From positions 1,550,001-1,614,000 of the forward strand of contig JAHBBC010000011.1 in the NCBI GenBank assembly GCA_019915015.1: a stretch of 64,000 nucleotides of DNA. The letters run 5' to 3'. Shown here piece by piece: positions 1 through 11,899 of this stretch (the first letter of the stretch is position 1; each line of letters opens with the position of its first letter). The translations under genes and the position numbers were made by a program. The DNA is from Auriscalpium vulgare (Eukaryota > Basidiomycota > Agaricomycetes > Russulales > Auriscalpiaceae). The notes beneath the pieces are model-generated. The model had not been told where the DNA came from and did no database searches. It was given only the letters and a program-made list of their open reading frames with translations.

Positions 1-167
1 AGAAAAAAGCGAAAAAGGCGAAGACTGCGACATGACTGACATCGTGCTCCCATCCTGCCATTGCACATCTATGTGATAAATATGGAGCTCTATTTACACC
101 ATTAGATTATATAGGTTACACATAGCAAGGTATACGATGGGTACTACAAGTCCAGTGCAGATACCCT

Positions 168-2102
168 CTAGACAAGCCCCGCTGCGACCGCCGCCGCGCG
201 CGAACGTATGTGCACCCCGAGCGCTGACGCTAGTTCGAAGCACGACACGAGGAGGATCTGCCCAGACAGGTCCATGAGCGCCGAATGAATCGGCAGCGCG
301 TACATGTCGGGGTCGCGTCCGCGGTCCCACAGGAATTTCGTCACATGCCGCGCCACGAACAGAGAGATGAACACCTAATAATTACATTATCATCAATCAA
401 CGCCCGCGGATACACTAGATGATGACTCACCCCGATGCAGAGAAAAACGAGTGCGAAGATAGAAAATACGAATGGCGCGTGCAGCCAATTGAGTGCGCGA
501 AGGATAAGGAGGTATACGAGTTCGACGGGAATCGTGACGAGGAAAAGCGTGACCATGACGAGACCTATACTCGGCTCGTGGTGCGCGTGTTTTTGGGGAA
601 GCGAAACCGCGCTCGTCGACGCGGACGGAAGGACATGGTGCGCAGCAGACGCGGCAGCGTGAAGCGCAGTCGACAAGCGCGACACGAGTATCGACCCCGC
701 ACCGCCCGGGAGCCCGCCTATTGCGACGGCAAGCAAAGCGTACCCGTCGTACTTGCTCACGAACACGTCGAGCACAATGCCAGAGCCGCTTGTGATCACC
801 ATCGCACCGAAGAGCGGCACCCACCCCTGCGTAAGGAGGTCGCGCACGTGCTCGTTGCGACGCGTCACGACCGCACACGCCACCGAGGACAACACAAGAA
901 GGCCTATGATGATGGCTGGGATAGGGGTGCTGATGACATGGATGAGGATGGCCGATACAACGCCGAGGAGCGTGAGCGTGACGAGGTCGCCGAGGCATGC
1001 GGCAACGGGTGGCGCGATGTTGTCTGGGATGCGACACTGTGAGCAAAGTTTGGACAAGGGGCAGCGGAGGGCATACCGGGGTCGCGTCCAAACTTGCGGC
1101 AGACGACGATCAGGAAGCACATGAAGGAACCGAGGAGTAGCGCTGAGAGACATGCAGCGGACATGGCTGTCGATGCCACCATCACGAATCTAGTCACCAG
1201 AATAACACATCAGGAACGATACTCCCTCTAGAATACAGAAAACGTACTCCTTCAGTCCCAATCTCATCGTGGGGTCATGAAGAGGCAGCGTTGGGCGCGG
1301 GGCGCGTTCATGGTTCATCACAAAGCGGTACGCCAGAGCCCGTACAGCCGCCGGGGTGCCTTCTTGCGACGCCGGGCTGATCGTTGGAAGCACGAGTCCC
1401 AATAAGAAGGACACGCACGCGGCGACGAACGAGACGACAGCCGCCTGCACCTGGAGGAGAGCCAGGTTGCCGAGGATGAAGGAGTATCGGGCGGCAGGGG
1501 CGTCGAGTTCGCCCATGTTCGCGGCAGTGCTGAGACGCGCGGACAGGTTCATTTCGATGTTCCCTTTGAGATTGAGGATGACGGGTATGATCATGATGAG
1601 CTGGGAGATAGACTGCATCGCGTTCCAGTGCTGTGCGTGTCCAGGGTGAGGTGGCGGGTCACAGACAACGAGTAGAACACGCACAGATATGTGGTCGAGC
1701 AGCTCGCCCGTGAACATGAGCCCAATGGTCGTGAACAGTAGCGTCGGCAGGGTCTGGGTGTAGAGGCAATTTCGCGCAATTAGCAGAGCAGTTGAAGACA
1801 CAGAGACTGGCACGCACTTCGAGCACGATACTTCGCGTCTGCACCCAAATACCAACCCCGCCGCCAGTATGCTTGTCGTGCCATGGCGCGCTATGTACAG
1901 TGGGGCTTAGCAGGGCGCGCTCGCCGTCGTCATCGGCCTCGTAGTCGTCGTCGTCGTCTTCGTGATGTGAGTCGTGATGTCGGTGGTGGTACCCGTTCGA
2001 TGTAGCGTGCGGGGCGGGCGTGACGATGATTTCGTCGAGATGGGACATCTCTATGTCGTTTTCTGAGCTGAAAGACGCACTCGAGGATGTCGGAGAGTGC
2101 AT
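168..2102 (-). CDS. SLC41/MgtE-type magnesium transporter
   Basis: Multi-pass membrane protein of the SLC41 family, relatives of bacterial MgtE that move Mg2+ or other divalent cations across a membrane. The start at 2102 opens a hydrophilic N-terminus of about 70 residues rich in His, Asp and Glu. Exon 1 runs to about 1803 and joins an exon reading TLPTLLFTTIGLMFTGELL. The first SLC41 repeat follows with LIMIIPVILNLKGNIEMNLS and LSTAANMGELD, then the second with GRDPDNIAPPVAACLGDL and VTLTLLG. These blocks are family hallmarks. About ten hydrophobic segments can be seen. The last exon (168-374) ends the protein in a short hydrophobic stretch. The exons are split by introns of about 50-60 nt and all join in frame. 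The family call is firm; substrate and membrane (plasma membrane, vacuole or mitochondrion) are not shown by the sequence. Confidence 0.9.
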
Positions 2103-2908
2103 GGCATTTTACGACCTGCAGGCAAATTGGAGCGCCTGTCGTCACGAGTTAGTCACAAGTCCAGCTATAGTTGGAAGGGCAACGTGGACTCACTTGGTGG
2201 TGTACCGAATGTTGGGAATCGAAGTGGTGACGCTCACAAAGATCGGGTGGAAAGGTCGATCAAAATCCCCTTCGAGAAGAGAGCGCTATTGATTTTGAGG
2301 GCACTATCTATAAGCCATGGCTAGTAGATAACAATGCAGCGATGGCTGCATGGACTCACCATCGGGCTCTACAAAAGTTCCTTAAGTTTCGGGTTCTCCT
2401 GAGAACCTTGAAGCTTGATACATCGCCCAGTATTTTCTCGGTCGTAAATTTGGCAAGGGTTCACAGAGCCAATTGCAAGTATGCAATCAGGCACGTATTA
2501 CATAACACGAACGCTAGAATAGGGTTAAGGTCCCACTTTGCCAATGGCCGCCACCCGCCAAGAACTTCAGCACATACATATATTTGAGCCAATGGATGTC
2601 TAAATTATAGGTTTAAAGACGGATGTTGTGAGACTTTGTGCGTGCTCGAGCGGTTCGACGAGGCCAGCACTGAGCATTATTGCCGTAAACGTCACCAATC
2701 CATAGCGTGGGAGTTCCGGTCGCGGTGGCGGGCGCAAACCTTGTCCGCGCATTCGTTCCAGCTTGTTCACTGCTTTCCGGCCCCTCCTGTGCGCCTTTCG
2801 GCCTTTCTGAAGGCCTACCGGACCCACGCCATTCGATTCCTCGAGGCGGACTCCCCCACTCTGGCCCGTTTCTAGCGAGGACGAGTGCGCCTGCGACCGC
2901 CGCGCGCG
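2103..2908. other. intergenic, divergent promoter region
   Basis: About 800 bases between the Mg transporter (leftward) and Ngg1/Ada3 (rightward). Short open frames exist on both strands but none has recognisable domains or a coherent splice pattern. It presumably holds both promoters. I see no repeats or RNA gene here. Confidence 0.5.
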
Positions 2909-5322
2909 ATGTCGTACCTGCTTTCCCAGTACCCCCTCCACCCCGGGTTCCGCTCTGCGGTCGTCAAGAGTCCACCAGATGCTGTGCCGCCAACAGACGT
3001 GCTCGAGGAGCTTCAGGCCGAGCTGACGGAGGTCCGCCAGCAGACGCTTGAGAAGGCGAAGAAGGCGATGGAGGACCTAAAGCGGTTGGATGAGTCGATG
3101 CGCAAGCTGAAGGAGAAGGAGAAAGGGAAAGCAAGGGCCATTGAGAAGGTTAAGAGGGAGCGCGGCTGTACGTGTTACTCTCGTATTTTTGGAGCCGCTA
3201 GTCTGACTTACACAAATGCTGCATTGTCACCTGCTCCTCCGCATCGCGGACCTGTTCGCTTCAACTAACCTATGACTTCGGCATCGTTCCCCTCGCCACA
3301 TTCTGCATTGTGCTGGTATCAATGTTCGAACAATAACCCACCGCCCACGCTGTGACCCTCATCCATGCCACCTGCTCGCGTACCCGGCCACACCGTATCG
3401 CTATGGCCACTTGCCGTCCCCTCGAAATGTTCTTGCATTGCATACCCTCTACGTGTCCTTTTGGACTACATGGATCTTGCGACTCTGTCTTGCATATTTC
3501 CATGCTCCTGAAACCCAGTCACCCCGATACCAACCGAACCCGACGAAGGTCGCGTAACATCGCACTCTCAACCACCTCCTGCTCCCCGACATCCCTCTAT
3601 CCCCCTCGCGTCTACTTCCTCTCGGTCGTCCCTTGATCCCCGCAAATCGTAAGCCCTTATCATCGCCTCGTGGATAATCTTGCCTCATACGATGGCAGCA
3701 TGCCTGACGAGCTCAAGAAGAAGAAGAAAAAGCGGAAACGAGACGACGAGTCTGACGATGACGCCGGTACGTGGCATATTAGTCCCTACCTTCCCGCGCT
3801 TTCTTACTGTGTTGCGATTCCTCGGTGTAGATTCCCAGAGGACCCGAAAAGCCTCTCCTTTGCCATCACTATCCCAGCCCCAACCTCAGCCATATATTCC
3901 AAAGGCCGCGAAACCCACAGGCTCTTTTGCCAACCTTCCAACGAAAGTAATCCTGCTTCGTTCTTTGTTTCGTTGGGCAATTATTGACCTTTTTTGTCGG
4001 CGTAGCTTCCTTCAGGACCAGACTTTACGCTCGCCCCACCTTCACCCCTACTCCCCCCTCGACCTCCAATACCTCCACCTCCAATACCAGGGCCTAGTAA
4101 ACCGACAGACGTCACAGAGGACTTCAGTAAGGCGAAGCAACCTTCACAGGTTCTCGTGAGCACTTTCTACTCAAGTGTCGAGCCATACCTCCGGCCGATT
4201 AAGGAGGAAGACATCGGCTTCCTTGAGTACTCTGGTGATGAGGTGGAGCCATTTTTCGTCCCTCGTCTAGGGACCCACTACACCGAACAGTGGGAGGACG
4301 AGGACATCAATATGTACGGCGCGGTGCTACCATCAACGCAAGCTGCGCGCACAAGCAGCAGTTTCGGGCGCGTGGCGACTGCGCCCCCGTATCCCAAGTG
4401 GGATCCTGCAACGCTCAGTGAGCAAGACATCCTCACGGAGGAGCGGGGCCACGGTCCGCTCACAGAGCGGTTAGTAAGTGCACTCTTGCCGGCGGAGGAC
4501 TCCGTCGTTTGGAAGGGCGTGAAAGCCGCAGAAGAGGCTATGGAGGGCCGACACGGAGTCGGTGTGGGGACTGCGGCTGGTAGACAGGTCATCGTCGAGG
4601 ACCTCGAGCGGCGCATCAGGGACAGCCTCCGGTTCCATAAGTTGCTGGACTCAAATGTACGTGTCGCCTTACCTGAATATCTGTCGAGTCACGTCGCTAA
4701 CTCTGTCTTATAGCCGGACTTTTCGGACCCTGTTGATGATCCCATCGCCACCGCTCTTCGTGCAGCCCAGCGCGAGCTGCGCACCGTTGTCGCAGCGAAC
4801 AAGGCGCGCAAATCGCGGCTCGCCGCCATCGCGCGCGACCGGCTCGGATATCAAGAGTACCTCGAGCTGCGCGAGTCGATCGACAAGAACATCCTCGCGC
4901 TCTACACGAAGCTACAGAAGAAGGACGGACCCAAAGCATCCAAGAAGAAGAAGAAGGGCGCAGGCGCTGTGAACGGCACCGAGGTGAACGGTAGCGGACC
5001 TCCTCCGCTCGGTACGTGGCCAGCGTCGCTAGGGCTGGGGCCGGACGACGACAATCTTCTGCGCGTTCCCGATCAGCTGCGGCAACTCGTGGAGACACGA
5101 CGGCAGTGGGTTGACGCCGTTGGCTCAGTGTTCGAGGAGAAGGAGCGCGAGGCACCTGGGCGAATATGGGGCCTCCCGCATACCAGCGTGTACGAGGGTA
5201 TCGAGGGCGACGTGGAAGCACTACTCGAGCGCATGGGAGATGCGAACATCGCGGAAGGCAGGGTGCCAGTCGGAGGCAAGGGCAAGGGGCGGGCAAGGGG
5301 CGATGCAATGGATTTAGGATGA
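2909..5322 (+). CDS. NGG1: SAGA/ADA complex subunit Ngg1/Ada3
   Basis: Transcriptional adaptor that, with Ada2 and Gcn5, forms the histone acetyltransferase module of SAGA and ADA in the nucleus. The start at 2909 opens MSYLLSQYPLHPGF, followed by a Lys/Glu-rich coiled coil. Exon 1 ends at 3167. A first intron of about 350 nt (3168-3518) joins, in phase, an exon reading TPIPTEPDEGR; I cannot exclude a small exon inside it. A lysine-rich stretch (KKKKKKRKRDDES) looks like a nuclear localisation signal. The C-terminal third carries the Ada3 signature: LRPIKEEDIGFLEY, then FFVPRLGTHYTEQWEDEDI. The last intron (about 4657-4713) joins LDSN to PDFSDPVDD. The protein ends with a charged tail and stops at 5322. 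The family is recognised from the C-terminal block; exon limits in the first kilobase are tentative. Confidence 0.85.
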
Positions 5323-5651
5323 GGGGCAGCAAGACTAGTAGTAACATTATTACTCAATGCTGGGTGCTTCCTATGTATTGTCACTGCTTAAGTTTGAGGG
5401 AAGGATCGCAGGACGCTATTGTACCGCTTCACTTTACCTTAGGCCATGTAGCATGGCCGTCAATTTTTCTTCGCGAGGTATTCTGGCGTTGGCACGGGTT
5501 GCCTTTTCTATCCTCAACAGATGCTCCATTCGGTGCTGCGATGATGTCGAGCCCATCTTCACCGATAAGACGATGCTGTTTCCCTCCAACAGGTGATTTG
5601 GCTACTCAAAGTCACAGTCTTGCCCAAGACGGCAGATTCGTTTGCTGAGCT
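5323..5651. other. intergenic, tandem genes
   Basis: About 330 bases between the stop of Ngg1/Ada3 and the start of Thi20, read in the same direction. Nothing recognisable is inside. No thiamine-pyrophosphate riboswitch-like fold is evident upstream of Thi20. Confidence 0.4.
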
Positions 5652-7786
5652 ATGGCGGACGGATACGAGTCAGTGCCGGTGGTCATGACCATAGCTGGGT
5701 CGGATTCAGGTGGTGGTGCCGGGATTCAGGTGCGTTTAACACCTTCTACTACCTAGCTAGCGACATCGGACTCATCTGAGGAAGGAGCTCAGGCCGATTT
5801 GAAAACATTTACGGCGCTCGGATGCTATGGGACGTCCGTCGTCACTGCCCTCACCGCACAGAACACGCAGGGTGTGCAGGGCGTGCATGCCATTCCTCCC
5901 GCATTCGTGGAGCAACAGGTGCCCCTGTCCTCATCAATATGACCATGTCCACTCGTTGACGTTCTCTTCGCTGTTAGTTGACTTCAGTGCTGAGCGACAT
6001 CACCGTGAAGGCATTCAAGACGGGCATGCTCGCCAACGCCGGCGTAACAGCGGCCATCGCGCGCACCCTCCGCACCTCCAATGCCGCCCCCATATTGCTC
6101 GTCTGCGACCCCGTCTGCGTCTCCACGTCCGGTCACACGCTTCTTGAGCCCGATGCCCTCGCGACGATGGTCCGCGACCTCTTCCCCCTCGCCGCGCTTA
6201 TCACGCCCAACAAAGCCGAGGCCGAGCTCCTCATCTCGCACACGCACCCAGAGCGTCCGGCCATCCGCTCGCTCGACGACATGGTTGGTGCCGCGCACGC
6301 GCTGCTCGAGCTCGGGCCGCGCGCGGTGCTGCTCAAGGGCGGGCATCTGACGGTGTGCATGGCGGACGCGCGTGCTGCCATGGCGGCGCGTCCTGAGGTC
6401 GTATTGGACCGGACGGGGCTGCTCACAGAGAACATGGAGATTCTGCTCGTGGTGGAGCGCGACCCGGAGCAAGCAGAGCTCGTCGCGGACGTGCTGTGTG
6501 AGGCGGTCGAGGGTGGGGCGGTCGAGACGACGGTGTTCCTGCGCCCGAGGCTGGAGTCGACGAGTACGCACGGGACAGGGTGCACGCTCAGTGCAGCGAT
6601 TGCGTGTGGGCTGGCGCGCGGAGAGACTGGTGAGTGTTCGTGCCGGTGTTGCCTGCGTGGTTTTCCTCATACTGGCCCTTCCGTTTGCAGTCGTGGACGC
6701 GGTGCGCACGGCGGCTGCGTACACGCACGACGGCATCGCAGCCTCATTCCCTATTGCTGCGACTCAAGGGCATGGTCCGCTCAATCACATGCATCCAATT
6801 CTGCGGCGCTCCATACCCAGGCATGTGTTCTCCTTCCCTGAGCCCTAGGCGCATTTCGGCTGACTGCTGCGCAGACCGACGGAGAGCAACCCGCACCCAT
6901 TCGTGCGGCTGCTGATACGGAAGCACGCTGGTATATGGAAGGAGTATGTGCAGCACGACTTCGTGCGGCAGCTGGGGGAAGGGACGCTCGCGAAGGAGCG
7001 CTTCGTACATTTTATCAAGTGCGCTGCTGCAGCTTCTCCGCGCTGAGAGGGCTTACTGATCGACGCAGACAAGACTACCTCTACCTCAAGTACTACGCTC
7101 GCGCGCACGGGTATGTCCCCCCGGCCTTGAGCCGTGCGGCCCATGTTGACCTTTGCGCAGATTGCTCGCGGCCAAGTCGCCCGAGTACGACAAGATAGCT
7201 GCGTCCGCGGAGATCATGTTGCACATCATCCGCGAGAGTACGATGCACCGCACGTTCTGCGCGGAGTGGGGCGTCCGCCCCGAAGAGCTTGACAGCACGC
7301 CCGAGTCCCCCGCATGCACGGCGTACGGTGCATACATCCTCAACATCGGGCTGCAAGGTAATGCCTCCCAATTCTGTTTCCTGATCATGGTGACTGACGC
7401 ACGATGATCACAAGGCGATGCGTCGCAGCTGCTCATGGCGCTCGCTGCGTGCCTGCTGGGCTACGGTGAGGTTGGACTCTGGCTTAAGCGTGAGGCCTCG
7501 CGCCGCGACTCCTCGGTCAAGCTCGCCGGCAACCCCTACCTCAAGTGGATCGAGGACTATTCTGGCGCGGACTACCAGGCTGCAGTCAAAGTCGGCATCG
7601 GTGCGTTCCACAGTTTCGCTTTAGGGGCGTACGTGTATGCTGACGGGGCCATGGGGCAGAGCGAATTGAAGAGATGGCGCAGGACGACCCACCGTCGCCG
7701 AAGCGCTTCCAAGAATGGAGCGCTGTCTGGGAGAAGTGCACGCGTCTCGAGAAGGGTTTCTGGGACATGGCCATGACGCTATCATA
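5652..7786 (+). CDS. THI20: HMP/HMP-P kinase fused to TenA (Thi20 type)
   Basis: Bifunctional thiamine enzyme. The N-terminal ThiD half phosphorylates hydroxymethylpyrimidine (phosphate) for thiamine synthesis; the C-terminal TenA/THI-4 half is thiaminase-like and works in pyrimidine salvage. The start at 5652 opens into the ThiD motif [20 protein letters not shown], which is split by intron 1 after GIQ. Further ThiD landmarks are [28 protein letters not shown] and the phosphate-binding [14 protein letters not shown]. After a linker, the TenA half reads [20 protein letters not shown] and [13 protein letters not shown], and later [13 protein letters not shown]. The last intron joins KVGI to [10 protein letters not shown], and the protein ends at 7786 in a typical C-terminal helix. 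At least seven introns are needed. The one at 6821-6874 appears to have a GC donor. The function is well supported. Confidence 0.93.
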
Positions 7787-7841
7787 AAGCAAAGCGCGCG
7801 ACAGCGAATAAATGTAAACAGATAAGGGTGGAGCATAAGCG

Positions 7842-9711
7842 CTATGATTCGCCATCGGATGCGGGCGAAAGAGGAGATGGCGTATCAGGTTCGACCTTGG
7901 GCAGATTGATCGTCGTGTCCTCCTCGACGGTTATCTCCAGCTTCGGACCGGCGTCAGAGGCCATGATAATGCTCTTCCTGGTCTTGCTGGTCACGACGTC
8001 CTGCGCGCTCGGACACAGGCCGGTCGAGCTGAGCGTGCATTGATCGCAGCGCGGACCCACAGGCACACATATGGTCTGCAAACGCCTGTCAGCCGCCGCC
8101 GGGGAGGAGCATATGGCAACGCACCTGACCGAACCCGACCAGGAGGTGGTTGATCTCGGGGTGCAGCTCCCTGGGCAGCCACGATTGCAGGTTCAGCCGC
8201 GTCTCCTCGGGGTTCTTAGTCGCCGGCCTGTGCCAGCGCAGGCGGTTTGTTATGCGGTGGACGTGCACGTCTACGCCGATGCCCACGTTTCTGTCCGCTG
8301 TCAGAGCGGCCCACGGAGCGGAGACGGGGAGGCACGCTCACATGTTCCACGCGCTCTGCAGAGCCAGGAACGCCATCTTTGGGCCGACGCCCGTCAGCGA
8401 GCACAGCTCATCCACCGTTTTCGGCACGTCCGAGTCAAAGTCGTCGCGCAGGCGCTGCGCCGCTTGCTTGATGTATCTGCGGCCCTGCGTCGGCGCGCAA
8501 GCACGCTGCATGGAGAAAGAACGACACGGACCCGGTCTTGCGTCGCCAGAAGCCGACTTTGTTGATGGCTTCCGCAACGGTCGGCTCGGGAGCAGCGATG
8601 AGCGCATCCACGCTGAGCGTGCCGCCGATTGCGGCGCGCAGCTTGTCCACGGCGGCGTTGGTCACCTCGTCTTTGGTCTGCGAGGACAGCATGAGCGAGA
8701 CGAGCACTGCGAAGCGCTTGTTCTGCAGAACAAGTATGTCAGTTTGCGCATCATGCATAGGGGGTAAGCGGCAGAATATCGCGAGTGGAAACGAGCTAGA
8801 TGTGCGCCCCCATACGCGATTCGCATATCACGAACTGCATGGCTGCCCACCGGCCGTTAGCCTAGCTCCTCGGCGGATAACATCCGCTTCAACCTAGCTG
8901 GGCGACCAGTGTCCTGAGTAAAGAAAAATCGAGCAAGGTTTGGGCATGCTGAGCCCGGACCTCGAATGCGCCAGCATTAGCAGCGACCGGGCTCGACATC
9001 TGCACTGGACATGCCATGACTTTTAACAAACTGGCCAGACTACAGCCTCCGCCGGCCATTGCCTGGGTGAGAGATGGCAGCCATGCTGCCCGTACAGAGC
9101 TGTACAGAGAGGGGGACTCCCAAACAAGGACACAGCGCGATGCGACGAGGTGCACCGGTGTATCGCGCCATGCTGCCCATAGAGCTGCACAGAGAGGGGG
9201 TTCCCGCAATAAGACCCAGCGGCATGGAACGAAAGTGGGCGCATTAAGCAGTCTACAGACGTAGCGAGGGACGACCACTTTGCTGTTTAGAGCGCACCTT
9301 GGGCTCTGTCTCCTTCCACTGCGCACTGTCACATCCCATCGTGTCCACCGGCGCAACTATATGCGCACGCATTTCTTTTATCGCGTCATATGCCTCCCTC
9401 CAGTTCGCGGGAGCCGGGTGCGGCTTCTCCAGCGACTGTTGTACGGGCTTGGGCTTGCGGGGCGAGACCTGCGCCTTCGCCTTCGCCTTCTTGGGTGTGT
9501 TCCCCGCGACTGCGACGATCTCCTGCACAGTTTGCTCGAGTTTCACATCCTCGATGTCTGCCTTCGCGTGAACATCGGCCTTGAGGCGCTTGCTCCGGCG
9601 GACGGAAGGCCCGGGCAAGGCGATGTCTGTGTCCTCGAGTTTGAAGAGGGTGACAGACGCGTCAAAGGGGCTCTGTTCCGCTGCCAGACGCGACGATGCG
9701 GACCGCTTCAT
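7842..9711 (-). CDS. NTH1: endonuclease III homologue (base-excision repair DNA glycosylase/AP lyase)
   Basis: Removes oxidised pyrimidines from DNA and cuts the abasic site, in nucleus and often mitochondria. The start at 9711 begins a basic N-terminal extension (KRSASSRLA, later [10 protein letters not shown]) that could serve nuclear or mitochondrial targeting. Exon 1 ends at 9298 with WKETEPK and joins exon 2 (from 8722), which reads [20 protein letters not shown]. The helix-hairpin-helix is [10 protein letters not shown] with the catalytic Lys, followed by [13 protein letters not shown] with the catalytic Asp. The iron-sulphur cluster motif [11 protein letters not shown]...C has spacing C-x6-C-x2-C-x7-C, against x5 in the last gap of the E. 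coli enzyme. A serine/proline-rich tail ends at 7842. The first intron (8723-9297) is 575 nt, about ten times the local norm. Confidence 0.92.
9081..9206. repeat. imperfect direct duplication inside NTH1 intron 1
   Basis: Two copies of a block of about 40 nt starting CCATGCTGCC lie at 9081-9122 and 9168-9206, 87 nt apart. Both continue through an AGAGCTG/CACAGAGAGGGGG-like run with a few changes. The duplication lies wholly in the long first intron of the endonuclease III gene and partly accounts for its size. Confidence 0.7.
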
Positions 9712-10222
9712 GGTTGGCAGAGTCGGAGACCGGAAGAAGCGGTGGCAAGAGAGAAAGCGCAGGGTCGCAACGGCGCGGGTGAGAGTGAAAGGCAAAGCCC
9801 GCGGTGCAATGCCGACGCGGCGCTCGCGGTCGTTGCCTTCGCCATCGTCACACCCGACTGACTCCAACTCTCACCACGTCGTACTGCGCCGGCGTCGCCT
9901 CGAGCGCCTCGTCGCCGACGACGACGCCATCGACAGGCGCATATATTCCAGTCATGGGACCGCGGTGCGCTGTGCCACGCAGCCACGGCACTTATCCGTA
10001 TCAATTTACGGCTCTCATGCGACCGGCGAAGATCACAACGAGGCGTTTTACGACCCTTTTCCAGCCCTCATCGTCCTGGAAGCCGTCTCTTTATTCGGCA
10101 CGACCCGCATAATGCAACCTTGCATGCACAAATCCCTATAGACATTTAAACAACGCAGCCGCGAACTCTACCCACTCTCTCCTCTGCCCATTGTGCAGAC
10201 GCGCTACGACCCCAGCTGATTC
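9712..10222. other. intergenic, divergent promoter region
   Basis: About 510 bases between the divergent endonuclease III and PP2C genes. It should hold both promoters. Open frames here extend the neighbours upstream without adding recognisable domains. No repeat or RNA gene was seen. Confidence 0.5.
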
Positions 10223-11647
10223 ATGGCTGCAACCGCCGACGCGCAGTACGCTGAGGTGCGCGTCGAGCTCGCCGACCGCCCAGACGACTCGCCGATCCGC
10301 TGCGCATTCGTTCCGCTCTCCGACGCCGACGTCAGCGCGAACCTCCGCGCGCTCGCGCACCCGCAGCGCACCGTCTTCGACAGCACCGCGGGCTACCGTG
10401 TCGACAGTGTGTCCTTTCAGCCGTGCGTCGGATACCACACGCAGGACCGCCACGTCGTGCAGCAGCTCGACGTCCATGGGCAGAAGTGGACATTCACGGG
10501 CGTATTTGACGGTGCGTGGGTGAGTATCCGTCCCAGGGCGTCTGCTCACGAACTGCGGAGCAGGTCACCTGGGCGACGCAACCGTCGAGCACACAGCGTA
10601 CCACCTCCCCATCATCGTTACCCAGTTTCTGCAAAAAGCCATCCCGGGGCCCTCCGCGCCTGTCCCCGCGCCAGACACCGTCGCGGATATCCTCTCGCGC
10701 GCAATTACCTCCTTCGATGATGCCATCGCAGGAGACATCCTTGCGCTCTTCCCGGGAGGCATCGCCTCGCTCGCCGCGCGCTCCGACGAGGAGATCCGCG
10801 CAGTCATAAACGACTTTAACGCCGCGGGCGTGGGCGCGAACTACCAGAAGGCGCGCCTGTGCATGTATGGTACAACGGCGCTCGTCGCGCTCGTCGACCC
10901 CCATCATGAGAACCTATGGGTCGCGAACTTGGGCGACAGCGATGCGGGTGCGTGCAGTCTGCTCTTACATGCAGACGTCCCCTCACGTCTCGTTCCAGTC
11001 CTCACGTCACCGGGCCCCGACGGCCGATGGCAGTTCGAGATTCTCAATGATATCCACAACGGGGACAACGAATCAGAGGTGCGACGCGTGCGACGCGAGC
11101 ACCCCGGCGAGCCCGATGCCGTGCTCGACGGGCGCGTCCTCGGGACCATTGCGCCCTTCCGCTGTACGTCATCGACCCGCCTTTCCTCGCATACACGCAA
11201 CACTTACGCATGCCCGCAGGCATTGGCGACGCGCCCTTCAAGCAACCCGCCGAGTTCACCCGGCGCGTGCTGTACAACCTCTACCCAGGCATCCCGAACG
11301 CGTCGCAATGGGATGCCCTCCTTGCGCGCAACCGCACGCCGCCGTACATCTCCGCGCGCCCCGACGTCACGCACCGCCGCCTGCGCGCCGCCCCCGCGCT
11401 GCTCGTGCTCGCGACGGACGGGCTCGCGGAGTTGTGCGAGGACGTGCCGCGCGCGGCGCGCGCCAGCGAGTGGGCGCGCTGCGTGGGCGCCGCGTACGCC
11501 GCGGGCAAGGCAGGCCCCGAGAACCTCGCGCTGTGGCTGCTGCGCGAGGCACTGGGCGCGGACACGATGCACGTATCGCAGATGCTGACGCTGGATATGG
11601 ATACGCCGTGGATGGATGATACGACGATCATCGTGCAGGTTTTATAG
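10223..11647 (+). CDS. PP2C-family protein serine/threonine phosphatase
   Basis: Metal-dependent phosphatase of the PPM/PP2C family. Motifs appear in order: the first metal-binding block near SVSFQPCVGYHTQDRH; FTGVFDGHLGDATVEHT, split by an intron inside the DGH codons; CMYGTTALVALVD; LWVANLGDSDA; LLVLATDGLAELCEDV; and the terminal DDTTIIVQVL at 11647. Usual PP2Cs have DGHGG at the second motif; this one has DGHLGD. Four exons join in frame through introns of about 50-60 nt (around 10511-10562, 10945, 11164-11220). The length, roughly 400 residues, suits a compact catalytic domain without extra modules. It could be a pyruvate-dehydrogenase-phosphatase-like or other PTC-type enzyme. I see no clear mitochondrial presequence, so the target is unknown. 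Confidence 0.85.
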
Positions 11648-11899
11648 GTTCAGGGTTTTGGGTCATTGGTGAGTGAATTACTTAGGAAGGATATACCATA
11701 ATCGCGCATTTCGTTTTGTGTATATTGAGCCACTCATTTGGGAGCGTTTCGGTTTCTTGAGCAGAGTTATAATGCCATTTCTCGTGGGTGATTAGGTCGT
11801 ACTCCTCAAAACAGCTCGAAGCGCACAGCCAGTCCACTTTCGAGAGAATCCCGACTAAACATGCACGTCAGCAAAGAGGCGCAACAGGAACGGTTACAC

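Noticed and set aside
5323..5760. Thiamine-pyrophosphate riboswitch near THI20
   Set aside because: I saw no conserved TPP-aptamer core in the leader or first intron.
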